Of a DNA stretch of 64,000 nt, positions 26,224 through 38,100 are shown in pieces. This DNA comes from Antennarius striatus. Taxonomy: Eukaryota > Chordata > Actinopteri > Lophiiformes > Antennariidae. The notes under the pieces were generated by a model that saw only the letters and a list, made by a program, of their open reading frames with translations, was not told where the DNA came from and searched no databases. Each line of letters starts with the position of its first letter. The stretch's first letter is position 1. The position numbers were made by a program, and so were the translations under genes. The stretch is taken from contig NC_090778.1 of NCBI RefSeq assembly GCF_040054535.1, positions 15,102,501 through 15,166,500 of the forward strand, in the 5' to 3' direction.

Positions 26224-27976
26224 TGTGTCTGTGTCTGTGTCTGTGTCTGTGTGCAATTTCTCCTGCATATCCACGCATTTTCCAACACATTCCACCGACA
26301 GCAGAGATGTGGCGCGGCAGACCGTCACCCCTCGCTGGCTGTTAATGTTCGATGTGCTGGAATTCCTCCTGAATGACACTGTTGTTTACTCATGACACGC
26401 AGAGTACCGCTAATTGGGCGGACCTCACAAGTTTTGTCCACAGGTAGCCTATTTGGCACGACTCACCGTTCACCCAAACCACTCCTGACGGCGCACTGGC
26501 AGAAATGACCACCAAGACATGTTCCACTTTTATGCCACATTGGCCTTCTGGGTTTTTTTGGGATTTCCAGGTCTGGTGCAGCTATGATTCCCTTGTCGAC
26601 TGAGATTTTCAAACATATATGCATGTATTAATCTTAATTCTCACTCATTCACAGGTGAATGAAACCAATGCACATGTCCAAGACTTTGGGAGATATGCGC
26701 TGGATTTCATTGCAGGTTAGTAAACAATTGTTTTAGTAATATCTGGTGTGGTGTTAAGGATAATAATAATAATGATGATGATGATGATGATGATGATAAT
26801 AATAATAATAATATGTTCTCCGATTGTCATTATTATTTCTTATAAATTATTATGTGATCATCAACTTGAGTGTTTGTCTCTGTCAGATTCTCCTGCCACA
26901 CTGGAGAGCAGTCTGTCTCCAGGTGAACTTCTACCGTTTCATGGATGTGTCATTCCTCCTCTCACCCCTCAGTGGGACTTCTCTTCAGAAGACAGTCTGG
27001 TTCGCTCATTTTCAGAAGCAGGTCACTCATATCTACAAGAGGAAACTGTGTGGAGGGACATTGCCCATTACCACGGCAAGGCCTTAGAAGATTCCATTGA
27101 AGTCAACAATCAGGTTAGAATGTGATTTATGACATTATGATTTATGACACGGGGACAGTTCAATAGTTCAATGTAGTGTGGTGTTTATCATATGATGTAA
27201 TAGGTATGCAATTTAATGCTGTAAAATAACTGTACATCTTCTAAAGATGAAGATGCACCATAGGCCTCTGAATCTGTGTTCCATGTCAACATGAGTGAAT
27301 GTATCTGCCTCCTTTTTGCCTGCAGCGCCATGAAATTCTGCAGGAAAAACAAGAAGAAATTGATTCCTTTCAGGAGAGAAACCTTCACCTTAGGCAGCTG
27401 GCCAGTCGGGCAAAGAACTTGGCATCAGTTCTAGAAGTGAGTATGACTAAATATGTGGACACACATTCTTTCTGGATAAACTTCAGCTTCTAATCTCTTG
27501 TCTTTGCCCTGTCTGGCTTTAATTTACCTATTTCCTTTCAGAAACTTATGACAGTTAGAGAGCCATGTGTAAGAGAATCAGTAATACCCTGTGGTGATGG
27601 AACTTCACTGAGTCCCTGTAAGCGACAGCGGCTGGATGAAGGATATGAAACCGAGTCCTCTGAATCGGTAGAGGACATGCTGAGGGACATCAGCACACGC
27701 TGTAATGCTGTCCTGCATGACGCCACTGCTGGAACAAAACCACAGCAGCAATCAGAGGCTATACGCATGTATGGTTCATTCTCAGGTCTGCAGACGTCTA
27801 TTTCTAAAGACAGCGTCCTGGACCGAGCAGAGCCTGAAGAGAGTGTCTCATCTTTCAGAACTTCTGTTAGAGAACACAGCACCATTAGGACTCAGGTGTT
27901 TCCTAGTGGACATGCCTTCACCTCCATCACACAGCAAGGAGGGTACCGTTTTCGCTGGGTTCCCAATGACAGATGA
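25642..27976 (+). CDS. mcidas: Multicilin, master regulator of multiciliated cells
   Basis: Multicilin is a geminin-family coiled-coil protein that joins E2F4/5-DP1 to switch on centriole and cilium genes. Exons: 25642-25782, 25858-25930, 26044-26123, 26655-26715, 26887-27113, 27326-27436, 27542-27976, all GT-AG and in phase: 375 aa. SSSPVSVY and TIAWDDLEDC match the N-terminal half of human MCIDAS. The coiled coil lies at about residues 180-250 (EILQEKQEEIDSFQERN, then LRQLASRAKNLASVLEKLM). The C-terminal TIRT domain, which contacts E2F-DP, reads STIRTQVFPSGHAFTSITQQ then GGYRFRWVPNDR. An in-frame ATG at 25729 (MEIRRDREVFDMM) could be the real start, since TATATA occurs at 25674. An inverted CCAAT (GATTGGG) is at about 25613. 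AATAAA is at 28244. Confidence 0.95.
26131..26251. repeat. (GT)n then (GTGTCT)n microsatellite
   Basis: About 90 bases of (GT)n followed by five (GTGTCT)-type units. It starts seven bases after the donor of mcidas exon 3. Confidence 0.97.
26760..26812. repeat. (AAT)n/(GAT)n compound microsatellite
   Basis: Mixed AAT and GAT trinucleotides in the mcidas intron between exons 4 and 5. Confidence 0.9.
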
Positions 27977-28243
27977 AACCAATGATAACAATTATGGAAT
28001 TGACTCCATTCACACTTTTATTATGTCAATTCAAGAGTGGAAGGAAGTGTGGGTGGGCAATGACTGTTAATGCTTAACTTATAATCCATCGTGATATTAG
28101 TGAATGATTAAAGGATGTTTCACTCAGGTAGCCTGTAAGCTAATCAGTCAGAGGTGGTGCCAGACAAAGGAAATAACACTGCCAAAGCTTTTGTTTTCAC
28201 TGTGTTCCTGTTTACATGCCTTAAAATGTAATGATAGCCAAAC

Positions 28244-28249
28244 AATAAA
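28244..28249 (+). terminator. mcidas polyadenylation signal
   Basis: AATAAA about 270 bases after the mcidas stop codon. Confidence 0.5.
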
Positions 28250-31200
28250 ACAACATCATGTTTATTTTTGTAAATGCTAATATTATGTTATGTTAATGTA
28301 ATGTTAAAATTTGAATAGGAGAATACATTTTGTATAGAACTGGCTTGAGATTGTTATTATGAAACAACAGGTCATATTTAAACAAATGCAAAGAAACTGT
28401 TTTCTGTGTATTTAAGATGTGACACAGATTTGACCCCTGACCTTCTGGAAGAAGCAGGAACTTCTTTCCCCTTTGTCTCAGACTGAGGGACTGTGTGCTC
28501 TGAATAAGAGCATTGAATTCAGAAAACGTTATTGATACCCAAGGGAAAATTGTTCAATATATTAATTTTGGTTGCAGCCGACATCCTTGCTTATATCCTT
28601 TCCGAAAATTGAATTTTTCATTCCTGTTGTATGATTCTTTGGTGTTCTAAACCATGTGGTAACACATACTGTAAGTTGTCAGTATGCTCAAGCCACAGAA
28701 GATCAGAGGTGTTAAGACTTCCTGTTGAAAATTTTATCTTAACACTTTGTGGTTCACAGAGTGATTTTATAGTATAAATAATTGAGTAAAGTTATATTTG
28801 CGATTTAAAGAGTACAGGAAACAAAGAGTTAGTCATTTTTCTTTGTTCACAACATAAAGTATTGGTTGTTCTGCCACTTAAAATTATTTTTTGATACCTG
28901 ATTCACTGAATTATGTTTCAGAAACTTTCAGGTATAAGAAAAACAGTCAAATAAGGAAATCAAAAGAAGAACAAATAATTATATATTCAAAAAAGGATGT
29001 GACCATCTCACCTATATCTGAGGCCCCTTCAACATCACTGTTGAGGAATTCAGCTGTAAAAAAAATAAAATTGGTTTGCATGGGGTGGACTGGTCGTTGG
29101 ACAATGTCAAATCTCAGGTGAGACACCTGTTCAAACGTCCCAAACCTGGGTTTGTTTACTGAAGAGCAGTGAAGGCAACACAAGAACCCATGAATTGGTC
29201 ATAATTACTACTGTCCTTCTCACAGGCTTTTACAGTACATACAATAAGAACCAGATAATGAGAAGGGGTGTGAAGAAAACAGTAAACAGTCATTTCACTG
29301 TGACACGGAAATATTCATCACAGACAAATGTTAGGTATTTATTTATGTTAATGAATGAATGAACACATTTCTGTAAACAAAAATAAATAAACAAGTTATA
29401 ATACACTGTAACATTCAATCTTTAAATCTGTTGATTTAGAATGCAAATATAAAACTATGTATACTTGAACTTGGTTTATGAAATCACCACATAGATGAAT
29501 AGTCTATCAGTACCTTATCATAATATAATTTGTACTAAAATGAGCATGATCAATCATTTGGTTAAATATTAAATGGAAAAAAATTAAGGATAATGTAACC
29601 ACATAATGAAATGATTACAGTACTAGCAACTACTCAATAAATCACTGCTAGATTCACACAAATAGAAACTGATGTTTCAGAAGTTAAGAGTATGGCCATC
29701 AAGACTCAAGAACAACTGATTCACAGATATCTGTGAACTAATCAATAACTGTTAATACTAACGTAGACTTACCCACTGTTTTGTAATAAGCCATGATTAT
29801 TATAGTCCTACATTATGAATTATGAAAAAACAACTAAACATCAAGATTTATTCTTTACATTTTCAAAAATTATTAATGAACGAATTATTAGTTAGACATT
29901 AGCAGCATGGCTGGCAGTTCACTTGTCCAAAATTAGAGAGAGTAGAGTACAACTGTATCCGTTGCACTACACACAGCACAGTGAGTACACAAAAACACAG
30001 AAAAAGCACACAGAAAGCACCAGCACATAGAAAGTAGTACCAACACCAAATAGAAAGAGTAATAAATAACCCATCAAGAATATATAAATAGAAATTAGTC
30101 AAAATTAGGAGATGTTACCATATTTAAACTCAGTTTACTGTAGTTTAATCAATAGCATTACATTTTACTCTTTAAGATCATCATTTATTGGTGTTCTGTG
30201 AGAAATATACATCTCTAATAAATCAACTTGTGTTTTCTGCTACACCATGAGAAATTTCCTACTATGTAATACCAAAGTGATATGAGAGGGATTTTAGTAC
30301 AACACATTTCATATATGAGCAAAGCCTGCTGGAGTAATGTAGGTTCTTAAATGTTGTTAAAATACAAATTAATCATCCTGCAAATGTATTCAGATGAATA
30401 AATAAGCAGGCTGGACGTTTAGACTTGTAAAAGGCGCTGCCTAACACACCCAACATGTACCTGACTCCTCTTGACCGCATGACCCGACATGATTACCGTT
30501 AACAATCCAAATTCCTGCTGCCAACGGAACTCAAACAGGACGCTTCTCATGTAACAAACCTTCACGCCAGCTTAGCGCCACACTTTTTACTGCAAACAAA
30601 TCCGTTTGTCACTGACCAGAGTGAGAGCAGAGAGCGAAGCTTTGTTTGAGCTGTTTGTGACACATTTGACCGGTTAAGCTGCCGCCAAACTGCGGGGGAC
30701 AATGCGGGAGAGAAAGGAAAATATAGACACAATGTGTTACTAAGGTGACTGAAGCCAAACCCGCAGGGATGCTGCAAAGCAGACGGAGACCCGCGGGAAA
30801 AGGAGTGACATCCTTCAACTTTACGCAGATGATGATCTACTCTAATGGAAGCTTTATATATATATTCACTTTAAATTAGTAGTAATATATTAAATAAGTT
30901 AGAACTGAGGGTGAATTGATGCAAAGGTACAAACAGCTATAGAAAGGAGTTTGTATAACATGCTGTACTCACATAATGATAAAAACTATTAGTTCAATCT
31001 CAAGACTGAAGTAAACAACTTCAGATAAAGTGGAAGCATTTAATTAAATCTAAACAAGCAGATGCACATAAAACTTACTTTCTTCCTGTAATATTTTTCG
31101 GCTTCACTTCATTAAACCTTTTACATCCTTTAGAGGAAACATGTTATTTCACATGACTTTGACAGACAGGTGTTATGTCTTTGTTCTTTGATATGTTAAA

Positions 31201-31685
31201 CTGTCTATTCTTCCATCATGATCCGACTCCAAGGACAAATAAATGAACAATTACTGCAGCCTGCTACAATGTTTTGTTCAGGTTAGGTTTCAATGGTGTT
31301 GTCAGTTACTTAAGTTTAATTGAGAACTGTCTCACTAAAGTAATTTAAAGTCATTCTAATGAAAAAACATGGCGCTAAAGCTGGACTGTTTCAATATTAA
31401 CCCAGATCATTACAGGGGCAAAAGTTTTAGCAGCCAGTGAGGCTGTTTGGTGACATTTCTGTCAACGTGGTTGAAAAATATCATGTTTGAACCAGTTTAA
31501 AGCCAGTCGACACTGACGCACACACTCCGACGAGCTGTTCCAGCTGCACGTGTTCGCTGCTGCCTGTCACGGAGAACACACACTTGTCACACAGTTCGAC
31601 AGGGCTGCCTGTGCGCCATATGGAGGTGGCAGGTGGCGCGGACGTGCGCCGCTCGCGCCGTTCAGCCCACTTAGCGCCAGAGCCG

Positions 31686-31756
31686 CGCGTCACCCGTAAG
31701 GTGCAGCGGACCGCGTCACCCGTAAGGTGCAGCGGACCGCGTCACCCGTAAGGTGA
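31686..31756. repeat. 26-bp tandem repeat, 2.7 copies, in a CpG-rich block
   Basis: The unit begins CGCGTCACCCGTAAGGTGCA and is present twice in full and once in part. It sits at the end of a CpG-rich segment otherwise surrounded by AT-rich DNA. Confidence 0.9.
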
Positions 31757-32029
31757 CCCAGCAAACGGACACCCAGCAAAGATGCTTGTTTGGTTGACGG
31801 ACTGTTACGAATGAAGTCCAACAACGACAGAAAGTGTACTATTGTGACAAAACATTTATCAGATTTATTTCTCTGACAAAAATACTACTAGTGCAACTAC
31901 TACTATTGCTGCTACTACTACTAGTACTACAACTACTACTACTGCTACTACTACTAGTACTAGTACTACTACTAATGCTACTACTACTACTAATATTAAT
32001 AATAATAATTATATGTTGGACTGTTCACC

Positions 32030-32132
<103 letters not shown>

Positions 32133-32405
32133 GGTAGCAGTGGAAGCACTACATGAACCGGAATTTTGTCATTTGATCTACTCAGACGGCTCATCAGCTG
32201 TTGTAGTCTAAACTTAATTCAAATATGACGCCTGATTCCTCCTACAAAAAGCTCATCCAGACAGTAAATTGACAACATCCATTTTACAACATCCTTTTAT
32301 GTTCTTTTTACAACTGTTTGTGTTCATTCCAAACTGGGACGCGCAGGGAATCCCTGAACAGAGGTGGGCTTTATTTAATCATGAACACCAAGCTCCACCT
32401 CACCG

Positions 32406-32466
32406 CCAATAGCCGGTCTGAGGCCGGTGACTCCCGCTCCGCCGAGCGCCCGGGGAGACTATTTAA
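32406..32466 (+). promoter_or_regulatory. Candidate cdc20b / mir-449 core promoter (CCAAT and TATA-like box)
   Basis: CCAAT at 32406-32410 and TATTTAA at 32460-32466 are about 50 bases apart in a GC-rich segment. This predicts a start at about 32490, shortly before the proposed cdc20b exon 1 (coding from 32577). Confidence 0.5.
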
Positions 32467-32576
32467 GACAGGACCGAGTCCAGGGAGACAGACGGCAGGT
32501 GCGCTGGGCTGGAGGGTGTCCTCGGGCGGGCGGAGAGGAAAGGAAATCCTCATTTAGTCCTGCTGTGAAAAGTGAG

Positions 32577-35081
32577 ATGCGCCTGAAAAATGGAGATTCA
32601 AACTGGGTGAGTAGGCCTAATTTGTAACATCTAATTATCATAGAAAGAGCTTATTTCCTGAATATCACGGATAACCTGCTACTGCTGCTACCAGGCAACC
32701 AAACTCCAAACACATGGCTCAATGTTTCACAAAATGTTTTACTCTTTAGTGTTTATGAGATAAAACCTTTTTACTACAAACCATTATTGTCATAAATTAC
32801 TACGGATTTCTATATAATCCTTTGAAAAAGAGATTCTGATCTTTTTTGTAGGTTAGCATGAAATTCTAAATGTTTTCATCAACACCAGAACTAGTACCCA
32901 GAACAGTTGTTTTTAGGAAAGACATGACTCTGTCTTTCTTAAAAATGAAGATAGAAATGGTTTTATTTGTGGATTATGGTCCAGTTAGTGACCGGGTGGT
33001 GACAGTGTGGCAGTGTACTGCTGCAGGCTGTGGGATCTGATTGACAGCTGTCAGATACACTCCTCGCTGCTGCCATCAGCTGACCTCAGAACTCTTAGGA
33101 AACCTGACATCCTACCATGTATTCCACGGTGCTTCACCTACGTGGAACAAAATAGTAATGTCAAATAAAGGTGGAAGGGGAAACAGTACATTTAGAAAAA
33201 ATCCACGTTTCCTCTATGACAGCTCGGTTTTCGTTTCAACAGTCAAACCAAGGTGTTTTGCATACAGGCAAAGTGAGCGGTGACTGGTTTGGTGGCAGTG
33301 TAGTGTTAGCTGACTTCTCTGTTGCCAGCTCACACTGCGCTGCTCCCTTAACAGTTACAATCAACTACATTTATTTCTTACTTTCTTTGTGGCTGTAAAT
33401 TCAGCCACTCCAACCTGCAAAAAGGTCACATTCGAGCTTCTGCTTTCACAAGGAGTTAAAATGGAACAATCTGAACATGGCCGGATGTCATCGTGGATGG
33501 CTGGTAGGCAGTGCCTAGTATGCTGGTTGATTGTGAGTGCCAGCTTACCTGCTGCTGCCCTCCAACTCTCCATTTAAATCAACACCAGCAGCCCCAGAGG
33601 ACGTCTCTAGCTAATAGGTTCTTCTCGCAATTAAAAAAGGGATGAGCAATAAAAACATGAGTCATCTGAAGATGACATTTCTCCATGAAACCTGAAAAAC
33701 AATTGTGTAACAAATGCATTAGTATATAATGTCTACTCCGTTACTTTGGGGCGCCTATAGATTAGTGAATGTTTTTGCGTATGGGGTTATAGAGAAACCT
33801 TTTGAGTCGTCTCTAACTGACCTTCCCACAGACCACACCAAAGAACAATCAGTCTTAAATTCACGGTATCCAAAAGCACAGCTATGTAATAATGTTTATG
33901 AATTGGGTATGTGAATATTCTGGACAAAAAAAAAACCCCCTAAAACAATTATGATCAAACAGAATAACATACTAATGATATTTCACCATCATTTCATGGC
34001 TTTAAATAAAGAGCAAATGCAGCTGCAGGATAAACGATCAGTAATTACAGGTACATTCATTTGATTCAATGGCTGAAAGAATTATCTGGCTTTAACATGA
34101 AAGACCTCAACAAAAAATTCTGATGCATTTATTCTTTGATGAATGGAGTGGAAATAATATGCTTCAGCTTTAGAAATAGATCTTAATGCAAACGTGGAGG
34201 AGCACAGCACAAACTAAGTCATACAGAACCTTACAGTAAAATAAATCAGAGACTTCAATGATCAAACAATCCTTCAACTGCAGCAGTGGTCATGATCAGG
34301 AATGTTCATTGTTATTATTGATCACAGGACAGTTCTCTTACAGACAAACACAATCTCCCACAAATGCACACACATTCTGATTAGCCGAAATTGAATTCAG
34401 TCCCTGTTTGTGGTTAAAACCTGTGGATCTTTTCATCCCTGTGTGTGACTGCAGCGAGACATCACATGACCACTCGCTGTGACAGTTCAGAGTGGGTTTA
34501 CTCCTTTCTTTCAAGGCACAGGAAACACCGACATCACACAAAGATGGGTCCAGCATCAATGTAAAAGCTCCATCATAGCTCCACCCGCTTCTTCACAATG
34601 ATTTCCCTCACCAACGCTGTGACCTCCTGTCGAATGTTTTCAGTGGGCTCATCCGTTCTCCAGAAACGGACAACTTTCCCTTCTGGATTCACCAGAAACT
34701 TCCAGAAGTTCCACTTTGGGATTTTCTGCACAGAATCTGAAACATATATTATCAGTCAAATTTAGCCAAAAGCTCTGAAATATATCCAATTTTTTTTTGT
34801 GAATTTCAACGATAAGTTTATTAATACTAAGTGTAACAAAGTATATTAACTAAAGTAATGCAGTAGCTTCAAATTCAACGTACTAGTGCTTCATTTAATT
34901 ACAGTACTGTTATTTTATTCAACTTAATATACTGCATTTGTCTGACAGACACTTATTATAGTCCTTAACTACAGGTTGATATATCACATATATCTGATTG
35001 GTTTATAACAAGCAAAATCAAATCTGTGCCTCACAGCAGCAGACTATGTAATGAAAGTAACCACACATACATGTAATGGTA

Positions 35082-35134
<53 letters not shown>

Positions 35135-38100
35135 ACAGACACACACACTGTGTGCCGCTCATGCCCTTAGAGTAGACAGAAATAAATTGATATTTATTAT
35201 TGTTGACTAAGATTCCACCTATTCGGTCTGATTGTCACATACTGCTAAATAATTTTATGCTTTTTACATATCCAACCACACTTTCTTATCCATTATTACT
35301 GATTTTTAGGTGATTTTCTTCATTTCTGTCTTCTAGTCTAGATGACGCACAATAGTCTCTACATCAGGTTTAACATCCACTCGTGTCATGTAGAATGTTT
35401 AAATTGTTCTACTTAAATAAAGTGCGTAAACGAGACTTAGTCGAGTCATCATTTGAATGTTGAAGACATTCAGACACTAATCTGGGTGACCCTGTCGTGT
35501 CACACGTGGACAGCAGAGAGTGGGGGACATGCTCCTGCTGACCTGTGAGGAACCTGAAGGCGGGCTCGGCCTCTGAACCCATTATTTTGATCCTGCTGAA
35601 AAAAGGGAAGGTGACCCCATAGGTGGACTTGGCGAAAGCCTCGATGTCCCGGCTGGTCCCAGTCTCCGTGTCCCCGAACTGAGCGCAAGGGAAGGCCAGC
35701 ACGTTGAAGTGCGAGGTGCCCAGCTCCCGGTGCAGCTCCTGCAGAGCCCGGTAGTTCGCCTCCGTCTGCTGGCTGCGACTCGCCACGTTTACAACCAGAG
35801 ACGCCTGGAGAGCAGAGAGCAGAGGTCCGGTCCGACCCAGAAGAACACCCAAAACACGCCTCATGCATTAAATTCAACCCAGTTTTACCCAGGGATGAAC
35901 TTAATCTGTCCGGATTAGCGGCCCAATTTGAATGTGGTGATGATGTGGACTTACTTTTCCTCGGTACTTCTCCAGAGAGACCGTCCTCCCCTTCGCGTCT
36001 TTGACCTCGAACGAGTAGAAGTCTGCGGGTCTTCTGGGCTTCAGCAGCTGCGTCTGCAGGAGGAACAGACAGCCCACACCGACCGCCATGCTCAACAGCA
36101 CCGTCAGTTTCTTCGCTTTGGGGTTGGAGGACTTAGCAGGGTAGCCCCCCAGAGCCTCCATCTTGAAGGGGGTAAAAAAAAAACAAAAAAAACGAGCCTC
36201 CTCCGGTCCGGTCCTGCCAAAAAGTGTGGAGCGAAAGACAGCAGAAATATTCCCTCACACAACTTCCGGGTGTGTGTAGGGACTTAGGGAACAAGGATCG
36301 ATGAAGATGGGGTTCCAAAATAATCATTAATGGGGACACATGTCTGGTACAAAAGACAAAATATATTATATTATTTATTTATTTATTTATGTTACTGTTT
36401 CAAATGTGACTCATTTAATTTGAAGTATCAGGAGCACTCCAGCCGCTTGGTGGCGCTATGCTTGATGGTATTAATAGTCGGTGTCGGAAAGATAAAAATA
36501 AGGTCATCCTGGTATTACAATAGCTATTTATTCGATTTCAGAAAATAAATAAACAAATAAATATATATAAAAAATAAGCAAACCTCTGTAAGCCCCCAGA
36601 CTCTTTTGGGAGGGGTGTCGGGCCTCAAATCAATCAGCAGAATTCTCAGGCTTTCATGGTTAATATCACCTTCAATTTTTTTTTTGTCAGAAAATAGGTG
36701 ATAATATAATCAAAAATAAATATATTTAGTTTGTTTCCCTTCACTCCCATTCATTTAAGACACCATTGTGAGCGCCTACTGGGTAAATTTTGGTAGAGTG
36801 GAGTTAACAAAATTTACCAAGAACTAGATCGGCCAGTGAGGTGGATTGAATCTCTTCGCCGGAAGAAGTTCAAGGATTCCTTCAGAATAAAACTACAGTC
36901 ATCCACAGGTGGTATTTGGTACGGTATTCCACTGGCCCCAGGCGGATTTATTCATTCATTTGATATGCGATGTGGAGAAAATAACTAAACATCACACTCA
37001 GCTTGAAAGTAGTTATTATTTTAAATAAACGTTCAAAAAACTATAAAATAAATAATGACATCAAACGTAGCAAAAAAATTAAAAGGCACAATTACTTGTA
37101 AAGGTTTTCAGTGTATGAATGCACATAAAAAATAAATTAGTTAATGATTTGTAAGTCATAATTTGGAAAATGTGACCATCCCTGAGTCACACTTTAAAAA
37201 TCATGTACAAAAAAATCTGTATAGATTAAAAAATATCAACTAGCTAAATTATTTCTTTCTTCTTTCACGATATTTGTTCGTTCATTTGCTTGTTTGTTCA
37301 AGCAGGTACAACATGACGTCACCGGTCACTTGTCGTACAAGCTGTTCAGTAGGAGGATCTTCGAGGGGAGCCGCGGTGGTGGTCCTACTGCAAGCACACC
37401 GCTGGCCACTGGGCGGCAGTGTGAGCCCAGTTTTGAGTTTGATCCCGTTTGCCAGAGGCTGGAGCTGGATTCTCCACCAAGACGCCGTCAACCAGTCCGG
37501 AGAGTCCCACAAGTAAATATTCAAGGTGAGTAACAACAACATCAACAATATACATAGATGAACATACACTTAGGGGATTTAAAAATGCTCTAGTGTGTAT
37601 ATTTGCTTATTTACTTTGTCATCTGAAAACAGACAAGTAAATGAATATTCAAGGTGTTTTTATTTTTGACAGAACCACCACCTAAAACATAAGCACAACA
37701 AATGTATGTTATTACAATCACAAATTAGTATATAAGTCATTTGCATTTGTAAAAGTTGTCATTATCCTCATCAGGGACTGACATGACCTTTGCGTGTTAT
37801 CCTGAGGTACTGTAGTCCACTTCCTCAGGATAACTGAAAATTTATTGCATTGTATCCAACTGTCTCTCGGTGTGGACAACAGTTTCATTGCAGCACTGTT
37901 CTGTGATGAAAGTCAAGTTTATTCTCTCTATTATATTATTTTGTCTCAATCAGAGACAGTGTTGGTGAAAGGTGTGTCCTACAGTATGGCTTTCAAACCA
38001 CCAGGCACATCCAATACCACCAGACAGAAGACTTCTGAAGAGGTTTGTTTCAATCAAATATAGTTAGGGTTGGTTATCTGTTTCTGTTGTTGTGTTTCTC

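Noticed and set aside
26016-26395. Several overlapping long frames of Cys-Val or His-Thr
   Set aside because: These are translations of the (GT)n microsatellite; the same applies at 47826-48221, 52417-52784 and 57663-58295.
37274-37516. Alternative frame across cdc20b exon 2
   Set aside because: The other frame matches the CDC20B N-terminal wording and continues in phase into exon 3.
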